The notes under the pieces were generated by a model. The model was not told the origin of the DNA, did no database searches, and saw nothing but the letters and a program-made list of their open reading frames with translations. From a virus: a stretch of 55,819 nucleotides of DNA. Each line of letters begins with the position of its first letter. Position 1 is the stretch's first letter. The translations under genes and the position numbers were made by a program. Below are positions 7,039 to 14,618 of this stretch, piece after piece. The DNA lies in the IMG/VR virus record IMGVR_UViG_3300044832_000059, positions 1 through 55,819 of that record. One strand, 5' to 3'.

Positions 7039-7280
7039 AAAAGAATCCTTTCACTATGTATTTTTTCTTTATTCATTTTCTGTTTGTAATTACCCTTTGG
7101 CATTGACGTAATATGATAATGCGTCTTACCAGTTAACTTACATGAATATGCATTTTCATTCTTTCGTTTCTTCCCTCGTCGAATCGTTGTAAGTGCTTCA
7201 TTCTTTGTTAAATACGGTATTTTATTGTAGCAACTCCTATTTAACTTTGTGCTTTTGCTGATCTTTGTAATATCTTTCAT
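7035..7280 (-). CDS. Small basic protein of a phage-type zinc family
   Basis: 81 aa from ATG 7280. A longer start at 7322 lies within the upstream gene. It is very Lys-rich, with 'TKNEAL' then 'AYSCKLTGKTHYHITS', a Cys/His cluster typical of small phage proteins with a 'Y-x-C...G-x-x-H' ending. RNA or DNA binding is plausible; no name assigned. Confidence 0.6.
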   Translation of the reverse strand: MKDITKISKSTKLNRSCYNKIPYLTKNEALTTIRRGKKRKNENAYSCKLTGKTHYHITSMPKGNYKQKMNKEKIHSERILL

Positions 7281-7494
7281 ATTTCTCAATCGCTCTTTGT
7301 AAGTTTCCCCTTCCCATCCCAAATAAAAACCTTATCTCTTCATAGTATTGTTTCTTTGTCATTTTTTCCTCAAGTAAATCAAGTGTCCAATTAAACAGAT
7401 CTTCTTCTGCAATCTTTGCAAAGAGTCCTTTGAATTGGTTGTAAAGAAGATCATTTGTTATGAAATATGCTTTGAAAAGGTCTTTTCTGTTCAT
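7237..7494 (-). CDS. Hypothetical helical protein
   Basis: 84 aa from ATG 7494, which overlaps the upstream stop as ATGA. Amphipathic helices throughout, with aromatic residues clustered in the middle ('DLFNWTLDLL'). No catalytic signature. It overlaps the downstream gene by 44 nt. Confidence 0.6.
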   Translation of the reverse strand: MNRKDLFKAYFITNDLLYNQFKGLFAKIAEEDLFNWTLDLLEEKMTKKQYYEEIRFLFGMGRGNLQRAIEKYERYYKDQQKHKVK

Positions 7495-7772
7495 GTTTGA
7501 AAGTTGTCTCGCATCACAAGCGCACGGATATTCTTGCAATACTCAGAAAGAATAGTCCACTTGTAATAAAGTCGTCTCACATCCGCTTTAAGCTCCGACA
7601 CTCGTTCACCTAACCCCTCCTCATTAAGAATTGATTTGACTTCAGCCTCTTTCATGGGTAGGGTCGCCATCCCAGAATGCAGATACAACTCTGAGTACCG
7701 TTTCTCATACTCGAATTCTATTTTCTGGAACTCTTTCGCTTTGATTTCGTATTCACGAAAGATTTCATACAT
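7491..7772 (-). CDS. Hypothetical coiled-coil protein
   Basis: 93 aa from ATG 7772, just after the upstream stop; an alternative GTG at 7841 would overlap that gene by about 60 nt. Long helices rich in E, K, Y and L suggest a coiled coil. No family recognised; start uncertain. Confidence 0.55.
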   Translation of the reverse strand: MYEIFREYEIKAKEFQKIEFEYEKRYSELYLHSGMATLPMKEAEVKSILNEEGLGERVSELKADVRRLYYKWTILSEYCKNIRALVMRDNFQT

Positions 7773-7779
7773 TTTGTTG

Positions 7780-8052
7780 TTAGCTTCTTGAAGATTCGTA
7801 TGAATTCCCCCTTTCGGACTTGTGGTTTTTATCCCATTCACGAATAAGTTTTACCGTTTCTGCTGCTTCTTTCCATTCTTCTCGATCATTTGGTAGTGTT
7901 CGCATATCGCCAGTCCAGCCATGATGCTTATTGTCCAACATCAAAACTTCTCCGAGTAATTCCTTTTCTTCAATAATGATTTTCTCTCTTTTAAGAATTT
8001 CTTCGATATTCAAAACTTTTTTTACTATTTCTTCAAAGGTTATTGTTTTCAT
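7780..8052 (-). CDS. Hypothetical protein
   Basis: 90 aa, ATG 8052 with GGAAAG a few bases upstream, 2 nt after the preceding stop. An acidic/basic helical first half is followed by 'LDNKHHGWTGDMRTLP', which looks like a small conserved core. No function assigned. Confidence 0.6.
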   Translation of the reverse strand: MKTITFEEIVKKVLNIEEILKREKIIIEEKELLGEVLMLDNKHHGWTGDMRTLPNDREEWKEAAETVKLIREWDKNHKSERGNSYESSRS

Positions 8053-8054
8053 AA

Positions 8055-8231
8055 TTAACACTTTCCGCAGTGGTCAGGATCAACACAGTTACGCTCGTGA
8101 CTCAACCAGTCTAATTCTTCTACTTTCTTCTCAAGCGCAATGATCCTATCAATCAATTGACTCATGAGTGTTATCTGTCCCTGCTCTATATCTAAAAGAC
8201 TTTTAATGTCACTTGATAATGTATCTTTCAT
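8055..8231 (-). CDS. Small coiled-coil protein with C-terminal Cys/His cluster
   Basis: 58 aa. Residues about 10-42 form a leucine-rich coiled coil, followed by 'HERNCVDPDHCGKC', a possible metal-binding tail. The start overlaps the upstream stop as ATGA (8228-8231). Unnamed. Confidence 0.65.
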   Translation of the reverse strand: MKDTLSSDIKSLLDIEQGQITLMSQLIDRIIALEKKVEELDWLSHERNCVDPDHCGKC

Positions 8232-8431
8232 TGTTTCCCCTCATCTCGTAATGTCTTGACATATTGTTCAAACGTAAAAAGCGTATCAATAAGAAAGTCC
8301 TGCTGTCTTTTGTTGAGAACTGAATAACTCTTTTTATCTGTCTCAATAATCGCTTTTGATAAGATAGAACATACCGCCATGAGTGATATAACTTGTGTCT
8401 GTAACTCCTCAAACTTATCTGAACCAGGCAT
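8228..8431 (-). CDS. Small hypothetical helical protein
   Basis: 67 aa from ATG 8431 with GAGAGGAG upstream. Helical with several Cys-free amphipathic stretches. It overlaps the end of the fic gene by 17 nt and could be a Fic partner, but it carries no antitoxin motif, and the Fic protein has its own inhibitory motif. Confidence 0.6.
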   Translation of the reverse strand: MPGSDKFEELQTQVISLMAVCSILSKAIIETDKKSYSVLNKRQQDFLIDTLFTFEQYVKTLRDEGKQ

Positions 8432-8933
8432 AGTACTTGCTCCTCTCTTCATACTTGATAATGTCAATTGGTAAGCCTACTTGCTTGCGTGTCCAATTAT
8501 AAAATATTCGTCCAGTTCTTCCATTCCCATCAAAGAACGGATGAATGTACTCATAAGCAATATGCTGATCTCGTATCATATCTGCCAGATCTATCTCATT
8601 AATCTTCTTTGTATTCCCTTCAACAATCGTTTCATTAATCGTACCAATTAACTCCTCAAGTGCTGGCTTAATCTTCCAATGATTTATCCCCTCTCGTCCC
8701 CCAATCCATACAGGGCCAGTTCTAAACCTCCCTTTCCATGAATCATCACAATCCCTTGTTCGCATAAGAATCTCATGCGTCTCAAGAATATTATTAAATG
8801 TTAACTTTGTGAATCTACTCAGATAATTCCATGCACGAATTGAATCATCAAGTGCCTCTTGTGACCACTCCTCCTCAATGTGATTAGACTCCTCAAGAAA
8901 GTTTGTTACCTGTAATGCGTTTGGTTCTTTCAT
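8415..8933 (-). CDS. Fic family protein (predicted AMP/NMP-transferase)
   Basis: 172 aa. The Fic signature 'HPFFDGNGRTGR' is complete at residues 131-142, including the catalytic His131 and the phosphate-binding GNGR loop. 'GRFRTGPVWIGG' upstream is the flap region. The N-terminus has 'SNHIEEE' (S16...E20), matching the (S/T)xxxE core of class II autoinhibitory helices, so activity is probably self-restrained. Fic enzymes transfer a nucleotide to Ser/Thr/Tyr of target proteins; host targets would be expected. It is the second gene after the 9135-9163 promoter. Confidence 0.9.
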   Translation of the reverse strand: MKEPNALQVTNFLEESNHIEEEWSQEALDDSIRAWNYLSRFTKLTFNNILETHEILMRTRDCDDSWKGRFRTGPVWIGGREGINHWKIKPALEELIGTINETIVEGNTKKINEIDLADMIRDQHIAYEYIHPFFDGNGRTGRIFYNWTRKQVGLPIDIIKYEERSKYYAWFR

Positions 8934-9118
8934 AAATTAATTATCATATCTCGTGTATACGTGTCCCCACAACCTGTACAGGATACCCCTTCAGAGGTCA
9001 CAGGTTGCTCGTAGACGAACGTTCCACATGATTCGCATACAAAGATACCTCTTGACTCATTCCCAGGAATATTATCAAGTAATTGTTGCTGCTTTTCGAT
9101 GTAATCTTTGAGTGTCAT
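8930..9118 (-). CDS. Small zinc-ribbon protein
   Basis: 62 aa from ATG 9118. An upstream in-frame start (9163) lies within the promoter and is rejected. Two knuckles, 'FVCESCGTF' and 'VSCTGCGD', form a rubredoxin-like CxxC-CxxC ribbon in the second half. First gene of the operon, with a short 17-nt leader; its stop overlaps the fic start as ATGA. Confidence 0.75.
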   Translation of the reverse strand: MTLKDYIEKQQQLLDNIPGNESRGIFVCESCGTFVYEQPVTSEGVSCTGCGDTYTRDMIINL

Positions 9119-9134
9119 ATTATTTATACCTATC

Positions 9135-9163
9135 ATTATACCATAAATCGTTATATATGTCAA
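9135..9163 (-). promoter_or_regulatory. Strong sigma70 promoter of the fic operon
   Basis: TTGACA (9163-9158), exactly 17 nt, TATAAT (9140-9135), with an extended -10 TGG. The -10 neighbourhood (ATGGTATAATGATA) differs by one base from the promoter at 47385-47413. Confidence 0.85.
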
Positions 9164-9306
9164 TATACCTGTATTTTGTTATAGAGGTAAACAGGGGAGA
9201 AACGAGAACCAAAATAATTTCTGATTTGGGTACAGGATTTTGTAGCGTTGGTCACGGATGGATTTTGGGATATCTTATTTTCAAGATTTTACTTTTTTGA
9301 GAAAGT
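9164..9306. other. Non-coding gap upstream of the fic promoter
   Basis: No convincing gene. It contains the hairpin TACTTT/AAAGTA at its right edge, next to the A-tract repeat at 9307-9344. Possible control or origin region, but no iterons were seen. Confidence 0.3.
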
Positions 9307-9344
9307 AAAAAATAAAAAAAAATATAAAAAATAAAAAAAAATAT
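9307..9344. repeat. Perfect 19-bp tandem duplication of A-tracts
   Basis: Two identical units of six A, T, nine A, TAT (9307-9325 and 9326-9344) directly after the stop of the 9349 gene. On the minus strand this is a long U-rich tail. It may act as a terminator or as bent, easily melted DNA. Confidence 0.8.
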
Positions 9345-9348
9345 ATGA

Positions 9349-10041
9349 TTATTCAGCTTCATCAGTGCCATATCTATCAATTGGCATATTCTCAAGGACT
9401 ATTGGGTTGACCCCATTTAATTGATCCAAAGTTGACCGTCCTCCACCTCGTGTTCTGACCGTTATTCTTGCGTTTCGTAGTGCTTTGGTTGCAAAGCCTA
9501 TCATACTCACTTGCTCACGTTTTTTTGCGTATGCTCTATACAAATGCTCGCATGAAAAGCAAAACGACACAAGAATTGTATAATTTCTTATATTGTCTCG
9601 ATCATTATGTTCTGAAATGAAGTAACCTTTTACTTTTTCCTCACACCCACGACACAAAAATACTCCCAGTCTTCCATAAAAGTTATGTTTGCAAAAGGTT
9701 AGATACTTTTCAATAACAAAAAGATTTTTAGGAATAAGCAGAAGTGGCTTTTCTTCTTCTTGTTTCCAGTAATATTCACTTGGTAAATCTCCTTGTTGTA
9801 CTTTTATTTTTGTTATCTGTTCAAGGGGAATATATTGTTTTGTGTACTGAATAATGTCTGTTCTTATTTCTTCAGTTGGTAAGGTTGGATCAGCTTGCAT
9901 CGTTCGTATATTATTCGCAAGAGCTGCTCTCTCAGATGAACCACTAGTGTTAAACGTATAGTATTGGTTTAATAGATCCGTTAAATGCGGGTTTTTACGT
10001 TCTATCTGTGTCTTTATGAGGGTAAGTCTATATAAAATCAT
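9349..10041 (-). CDS. Hypothetical protein with zinc-knuckle pair
   Basis: 230 aa from ATG 10041; an upstream ATG at 10065 lies in a hairpin and is less likely. The C-terminal half has 'FLCRGCEEK' and 'FCFSCEHL' about 40 residues apart, forming a likely metal site, followed by a basic, Gly/Arg-rich stretch ('VRTRGGGRS'). No enzyme signature. It follows the glutamine amidotransferase gene in the same direction. Confidence 0.7.
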   Translation of the reverse strand: MILYRLTLIKTQIERKNPHLTDLLNQYYTFNTSGSSERAALANNIRTMQADPTLPTEEIRTDIIQYTKQYIPLEQITKIKVQQGDLPSEYYWKQEEEKPLLLIPKNLFVIEKYLTFCKHNFYGRLGVFLCRGCEEKVKGYFISEHNDRDNIRNYTILVSFCFSCEHLYRAYAKKREQVSMIGFATKALRNARITVRTRGGGRSTLDQLNGVNPIVLENMPIDRYGTDEAE

Positions 10042-10090
10042 AGTATTATAGCCGTCTACATACAAGTAAACGGCTCTTGTCTTAATCAGA

Positions 10091-11224
10091 TTATCTTGCG
10101 TAGATAATCTTTCTTGTCGATTGCTTTGACACTACCTTGTCAACTGCTCGCTGTGCCTCAATACATGAGGGGCACTCTCTCTTTTTGAGATGATTGCGAC
10201 AATGAACACAAAGCTTTTTTTCTTCTTTATCAATGAGTTTTTGTTTACTCTTTGAAGAATCAAAACTAGATCCACCACCAGGAGATAGGGAAAGTACTTG
10301 TTCGCCTTCAATAACTTCTGATATGCCCCTTGCCATGTCTCTTTGACTCTCTCTATTCATCCACCAATCAAGATAATCATCTTCCTCATCTATTGAGGGA
10401 TTTTTTGATTGATGCTTGGCATAGTCTCTTTGCCACTTGTTATAGTCAGACGCATAACTTCCCACGTATGTATCAGCACTAGAATACTTTGAACTACTTG
10501 CGTAATGCTCCGAAAAGTACGGCTTTGCTTGTATCGTTACTTTACTTACTGCAATTGACCCATTCAGTGAATAAAAGCTGTACTGTATATTCTGCCCCCC
10601 GTCAACAAACTGAAAACCTCTATGGCCCCTGAGTGCCTTACGCAAGTGATCTATATCACTGGAGTAATACACTTGATTGCCTCGTATCGCATAACTAAAC
10701 ACTTGGTCATGTACTGCTACATTAAGCGTATCAAGCTCTCTTTGATCCACGTAAGGAATAGCAAATGATCCTTGTAACTCTTTAAATGCATCAAACTTAT
10801 TTTTCTTATGATTCAAGAGATATCCAATGATTTGACTATCAACCTCATACTCGACCCCAAACTTTCTCTCAAGTTCAAAGAAATTACTCAGTACCCCGTT
10901 ATGAGTGAAAAAGTAATCACCCTCTTTAAATGGATGAGCGTTCTCACTTGTTACCGCACCATGCGTTGCAAACCGTGTATGTCCCAAAATCGTTATAAAC
11001 GGTTGACGACGATATGCACAAAGTAATGTTATAAGCTTTTGATCCTTGAAAAAGGTATCAGCTTCGACAATGTTTTTATAGATAATTGCCTTACTCGGCT
11101 CTTGTCCAATAAGCGCAAGCCCTGTACTATCACGACCTCGTGACACGTTGAGTTCGCCTAACTTCTTAATGATCCCCGTTGTTTGTTTTGTTGGATTGCC
11201 TGTAAATCCGTAAATACCGCACAT
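10091..11224 (-). CDS. Class II glutamine amidotransferase with C-terminal zinc ribbon
   Basis: 377 aa. It begins 'MCGIYGF', exposing the N-terminal nucleophile Cys2 of Ntn-type class II amidotransferases, followed by 'RGRDSTG' near residue 30 and 'GHTRFATHG' near 95, the usual glutamine-binding elements. This domain hydrolyses glutamine to ammonia. No synthase domain follows; instead there is a low-complexity region and a zinc ribbon (C339, C342, C351, C354). A free-standing GATase-II near an amidoligase gene fits the phage peptide/amide-modification gene sets described for amidoligases. Acceptor unknown. Confidence 0.88.
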   Translation of the reverse strand: MCGIYGFTGNPTKQTTGIIKKLGELNVSRGRDSTGLALIGQEPSKAIIYKNIVEADTFFKDQKLITLLCAYRRQPFITILGHTRFATHGAVTSENAHPFKEGDYFFTHNGVLSNFFELERKFGVEYEVDSQIIGYLLNHKKNKFDAFKELQGSFAIPYVDQRELDTLNVAVHDQVFSYAIRGNQVYYSSDIDHLRKALRGHRGFQFVDGGQNIQYSFYSLNGSIAVSKVTIQAKPYFSEHYASSSKYSSADTYVGSYASDYNKWQRDYAKHQSKNPSIDEEDDYLDWWMNRESQRDMARGISEVIEGEQVLSLSPGGGSSFDSSKSKQKLIDKEEKKLCVHCRNHLKKRECPSCIEAQRAVDKVVSKQSTRKIIYAR

Positions 11225-11233
11225 AGTAAATAA

Positions 11234-11268
11234 TTATAGGATAGTAGTAATGCTACTTAATCCTATAA
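11234..11268. promoter_or_regulatory. Long inverted repeat at the amidotransferase start
   Basis: TTATAGGAT (11234-11242) and ATCCTATAA (11260-11268) form a perfect 9-bp stem that continues, after a 2-nt bulge, with five more pairs. It spans the stop codon of the HNH gene and a possible minus-strand TATAAT. It could be an operator or an RNA hairpin; no T-run follows. Confidence 0.5.
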
Positions 11269-11712
11269 TGTCTTTTCACCTCCTTTCATAAATTGACCCT
11301 TATTGTTTCGCTTTCTTTGCATATTATGGTATTGAGCATGACATATCTTATGAGCCTTGGATATGTTATTCTTGATATATCCTATAGCGTTATCTATTCG
11401 ATGAATAATCAATGAAAATTCTATAGGTTTGTTACAAAATAGGCACACATTTGGTAGTTTCTCAATGTCTTCTTTTGTTACTGTTACTGTTCTGTTTTTG
11501 TATGATTCAGTGTGATTGATTCTCCAATTCATATTTTTGATAATTGCACTCCCTCTTTTACTTGCACATGCTTTACATTCTGGTCGCAAGCCGTCCGAGC
11601 TTCTTTTGTCCTTGTCAAATTGATAAGCATATCGTTTCTTCTTGCAGATACTACATGCTTTCTCAAGCATAAATTCTTTACCGCAATGTATACATAAATG
11701 GTTACATTCCAT
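11263..11712 (-). CDS. HNH-type homing endonuclease
   Basis: 149 aa. N-terminal zinc knuckles ('CIHCGKEF', 'CSICKKKRY', 'CKACASK') are followed by an HNH/His-Me finger core, 'CLFCNKPI', then 'HRIDN' and 'AHKICHAQYHNM'. It resembles the free-standing HNH nucleases scattered in phage genomes. It sits between the amidoligase and the amidotransferase, so it may be a mobile insertion in that gene pair. A minus-strand TATAAT (11726-11721) precedes it. Confidence 0.8.
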   Translation of the reverse strand: MECNHLCIHCGKEFMLEKACSICKKKRYAYQFDKDKRSSDGLRPECKACASKRGSAIIKNMNWRINHTESYKNRTVTVTKEDIEKLPNVCLFCNKPIEFSLIIHRIDNAIGYIKNNISKAHKICHAQYHNMQRKRNNKGQFMKGGEKTL

Positions 11713-11750
11713 ATAAAACCATTATACTACACTTTTTTGCTTAATAATTC

Positions 11751-11772
11751 CCTCTAGGCTCTCAACTAGAGG
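11751..11772. terminator. Hairpin between amidoligase and HNH genes
   Basis: CCTCTAG (11751-11757) and CTAGAGG (11766-11772) form a perfect 7-bp stem with an 8-nt loop. The T-run is weak on both strands, so the terminator call is tentative. Confidence 0.4.
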
Positions 11773-11793
11773 AAACTATAAACAAACAAAGTA

Positions 11794-13032
11794 TTAACTT
11801 TGTAAATTTGCATACTCAGCCTCATAAGCTCTATTGATCGTTCTATAGTCCTGTTCAGCCTTTGTATATGTCTTTTGTGCCTTTTGTATCTTTTTAATGT
11901 TCTTAATGATTTTACCGGCACTTTCTTGCTGCTTGGCTAGATGATCGAATAAGAACTTATGCACTCGACCTTTGAAATAGACCTCTTGCTTCTCAGTCAG
12001 ACCTAACATATTGCATATATTTGTGATCTTTTGGTCTGAGATCTTTTGGTCAAACAACGCAGTCACTTCACGATGATTGTAATTTTTCAAACAATAGGTG
12101 AAGAACAAAAGCATCAAGTTTACCCACTCAATGACTTTCTTGTATTGCGTTGTCCCTGCATGTAACCGTATCTCAATCGTCCCATGTTGACTCAACGCTT
12201 GCAGATTCATCGTTTGATACCTGCCATTGTTTGTCGAACTTAATTGGTTGATAAGATTCTGTTTACCTCTCAAGAGCTTTCTTCCATTCTTTTGGTCATG
12301 AACATATTGCGAAAGATATCTTTTACAATACGTATTGTTAAATCTTGACCGTGGTTGCGTCGCAAGAAGAAAGTCTTCTATCGCACTCCACGTTAAAATA
12401 ATCCTATTCATGATAAGAGGCGTGAAAAAGCGTTTATTACTCACATGTAAATGAAACCCACATGATGTATTGATATAGACATCGTTGTCAGCAAATGCAT
12501 CACATAGTTTTTTCGTTTCCGCTTTTAGCTCTGTATACGTAAAAGGTCTTTCACCCTTGAACTCTACCCCTTCTGTGTCACTGTCAGTCTCAATTGACCC
12601 GTCACTGTCCCATTCAAATGGTAAGTTACTTACCGCACCCCGTAAATCATCCTCCTGCTCATCAGGTACTAAAGTCTCTAGCTCTATGCCTAACTTAAAG
12701 GATTTATAAGGAATTTTAGGAAGCTCACGTTGTTTAATAATAAAAGGTTTTTTTGTAATACTACTCACCCCCTTTAGTACTTCTGTTTTGTTAGTTTCAA
12801 CGTACGGGGATAACATGCAGTCAGACCATGACCACCTGCTTTGTGATTCGATTTCAATGCTTATCTCATATGAAGAACTATTGATTCTAATTATTGTCGC
12901 ATATCTGCCTATGAGGCTTTCCATGTCTCTATTAGTAGAGCAACAATTTTCTGTTCTTTCCCCATTAGCTCTATAACAATAGCCTGGTGGGTGTGTTTTT
13001 ATAATGACTCTATCGCCTATTTTGTAATTCAT
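11794..13032 (-). CDS. Amidoligase (glutamine-synthetase-like COOH-NH2 ligase)
   Basis: 412 aa. After an about 90-residue N-terminal beta domain, the pfam Amidoligase_2 pattern appears: 'KLGIELETLVPDE' (metal-binding Glu strand), 'GFHLHVSN' (His strand) and 'GTIEIRLHAGT' (the late Glu/Arg element). The C-terminal about 60 residues are a basic coiled coil. Such enzymes join a carboxylate to an amine using ATP, and in phages they occur with GATase-II and ATP-grasp genes, as here (10091, 32749, 40396). Likely role: amide modification of a peptide or wall component; substrate unknown. Confidence 0.85.
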   Translation of the reverse strand: MNYKIGDRVIIKTHPPGYCYRANGERTENCCSTNRDMESLIGRYATIIRINSSSYEISIEIESQSRWSWSDCMLSPYVETNKTEVLKGVSSITKKPFIIKQRELPKIPYKSFKLGIELETLVPDEQEDDLRGAVSNLPFEWDSDGSIETDSDTEGVEFKGERPFTYTELKAETKKLCDAFADNDVYINTSCGFHLHVSNKRFFTPLIMNRIILTWSAIEDFLLATQPRSRFNNTYCKRYLSQYVHDQKNGRKLLRGKQNLINQLSSTNNGRYQTMNLQALSQHGTIEIRLHAGTTQYKKVIEWVNLMLLFFTYCLKNYNHREVTALFDQKISDQKITNICNMLGLTEKQEVYFKGRVHKFLFDHLAKQQESAGKIIKNIKKIQKAQKTYTKAEQDYRTINRAYEAEYANLQS

Positions 13033-13082
13033 ATATTTATACTCACAATCTTTACTTAATTAACTGAGAAGTCTAAGCATTA

Positions 13083-13244
13083 TTACTTAGACAATAGTTG
13101 CTTTCGCAACTGAGATATTCTTATGTATTGATTAAATGTTGTAATATCTTTTCGCTCTACCCCTCGGGGCATCTTGCGATAACTTGCCTTATCAATCCCC
13201 AAATTGCACACTCTTTGTTTTGGTACAAAGCTCAATTCTTTCAT
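13083..13244 (-). CDS. Small basic hypothetical protein
   Basis: 53 aa, ATG 13244, no clear ribosome site. Lys/Arg-rich with no motif. Supported only by an intact frame, suitable orientation and spacing 50 nt before the amidoligase. A TTGC/GCAA tetraloop hairpin lies near its end. Confidence 0.4.
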   Translation of the reverse strand: MKELSFVPKQRVCNLGIDKASYRKMPRGVERKDITTFNQYIRISQLRKQLLSK

Positions 13245-13442
13245 GATAAAACGCTGTTAGATTTACTTGTATAAACTATCTAATGCAATACATAAGAATG
13301 TATTTTCAGTGATTAATTCTTTGTTATGGGCAGCGTCGTTTACAATGCTATAAATAATAATAAGCTCTTGATAAACATGTATAACAAAATTGTTATCACT
13401 CTCTCAGTTGTTAGTACCATTAGTTACTTGTGTAACTATGCC
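13245..13442. other. Gap with no supported gene
   Basis: A short minus-strand frame reads as protein-like sequence but lacks any ATG, GTG or TTG start, so it may be a decayed gene. No repeats or promoters recognised. Confidence 0.3.
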
Positions 13443-13631
13443 CTAGTCACTCACAATACGTTTTGTTGTTTTGTGAGTTACTTTTTTATCTCTCAAATCG
13501 GTATAGATCTCTTTATATGCACTTGAGTAATCATCTATTATGTTTTTAACCGCATAGATAAGAAATGCTATCACTGTCATTACCCCTGCAAAGTATATGA
13601 GTATCATCATAATTATTGTATTGTCTGTCAT
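13443..13631 (-). CDS. Small single-pass membrane protein
   Basis: 62 aa from ATG 13631; an earlier start at 13673 lies inside the upstream gene. One hydrophobic helix (about 5-28) is followed by a charged cytoplasmic tail rich in D, K and T. It forms a pair with the two-helix membrane protein upstream. Function unknown. Confidence 0.6.
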   Translation of the reverse strand: MTDNTIIMMILIYFAGVMTVIAFLIYAVKNIIDDYSSAYKEIYTDLRDKKVTHKTTKRIVSD

Positions 13632-13632
13632 A

Positions 13633-13806
13633 TTATTTATTGTTTTCTTTCTCTTTTCGTATACGTTCATCAAGTGCTTGATTATTTAGTTCATCAAAGA
13701 TATACGCTCCAAGGCATAGCAGTAACACAAGAACAATGAGTACTTGCGCTATCCAATTGCCCATAAGTGCTAAAATTATTACGATAATAAAAATTAATAA
13801 AAACAT
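13633..13806 (-). CDS. Small membrane protein with two helices
   Basis: 57 aa. Nearly the whole first 37 residues are hydrophobic, split by 'GNW', giving two membrane helices, followed by a charged tail. ATG 13806 overlaps the TAA of the tiny frame upstream in AT-rich context. Holin-like size, but far from the lysis genes. Confidence 0.55.
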   Translation of the reverse strand: MFLLIFIIVIILALMGNWIAQVLIVLVLLLCLGAYIFDELNNQALDERIRKEKENNK

Positions 13807-13808
13807 AG

Positions 13809-13913
13809 TTATCTTATCAATCCTCTCTTATCTGCTACTTGCAGCATCTTTCCTAACGTCCCGAACGTAAGCTCAAACAGTATCTCAATGATTGTCATGC
13901 GTAATGTATTCAT
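13809..13913 (-). CDS. Possible 34-residue peptide
   Basis: 34 aa amphipathic helix ending in a basic tail. It fits exactly between its neighbours (3 nt from each), which is the only support. Confidence 0.3.
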   Translation of the reverse strand: MNTLRMTIIEILFELTFGTLGKMLQVADKRGLIR

Positions 13914-13916
13914 AGT

Positions 13917-14213
13917 TTAATAATCAGCTATAATAAATCTCTCTGTCTCTTTTATCTTAATAACCGTCGTTTTATCCTCTAGCTCTTCCATTGTCTTAAT
14001 ATCCCAGTAAACACCTTGTAACTCTTCAAAAGAATCATACTCAGTGTATTCAGTACAAAGCGCAACCGTATCAAGCTCTATCGTCGTGTCGCAATCTGCT
14101 TCGTACTGCTCCAAGTAATCAAACAACGCTCTCTTACCCTCATCACTGAAATAAGTATCATATTGCTCTGAAAAGCTACTCATAAAATCTGTAAATGTCA
14201 CTGTCTGTGTCAT
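13917..14213 (-). CDS. Acidic small protein of a widespread phage family
   Basis: 98 aa from ATG 14213. Very acidic, with the pattern 'FS...G..ALFDYLE..E' then 'ALCTEYTEY', which I recognise as a recurring uncharacterised phage protein type. The charge and size are compatible with DNA mimicry, but this is a guess. It lies in the small-gene run after the 14.6 kb promoter. Confidence 0.65.
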   Translation of the reverse strand: MTQTVTFTDFMSSFSEQYDTYFSDEGKRALFDYLEQYEADCDTTIELDTVALCTEYTEYDSFEELQGVYWDIKTMEELEDKTTVIKIKETERFIIADY

Positions 14214-14214
14214 A

Positions 14215-14487
14215 TTATTTATTATTATGTCTATCCTCAATCTTGATTAAATAGTCCACCCCTCTTTGTGGTATATGTATCTGCTTGTTTATTGTCATTG
14301 CGTAAAAAGTATCTATCTCTTTATCGCTATAGTCTTCTTTCAACTCGCCATTGTCAGTGCAAGGTATCTGGTAATAAGTTTCACATAACTCTTTAGCACT
14401 TGCCTTGTGCGTTGTCATTGTTAAAACTAACAACCCTATCAAAGGTATAATAGTTATTGTTAAAATAATCTTGTTCGTGTTCTTCAT
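14215..14487 (-). CDS. Small secreted protein with signal peptide
   Basis: 90 aa from ATG 14487. The first 31 residues form a classical signal peptide: a basic start, a hydrophobic core, and an 'ASA' signal-peptidase-I site before 'KEL'. The mature part is acidic with two Cys. In-frame earlier starts (14550, TTG 14571) would add a CxxC segment and bury the signal, so the shorter form is preferred. First gene downstream of the 14.6 kb promoter. Confidence 0.6.
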   Translation of the reverse strand: MKNTNKIILTITIIPLIGLLVLTMTTHKASAKELCETYYQIPCTDNGELKEDYSDKEIDTFYAMTINKQIHIPQRGVDYLIKIEDRHNNK

Positions 14488-14589
14488 ATTATTAGCATCC
14501 CTTATTGTCTTTTCGCATTTCTTGCAAGTTGTAAATAGTGTGTTGTTCATATAGTTATCGTTAAGCGTCAATCACTTAATCTAATTAGT

Positions 14590-14618
14590 ATTATACTACA
14601 TACATATCAATATGTCAA
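14590..14618 (-). promoter_or_regulatory. Strong sigma70 promoter of the 14.5-11 kb minus operon
   Basis: TTGACA (14618-14613), exactly 17 nt, TATAAT (14595-14590). Upstream lies an AT-rich stretch with repeated ATAGATA/TATCAATA words. Confidence 0.85.
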
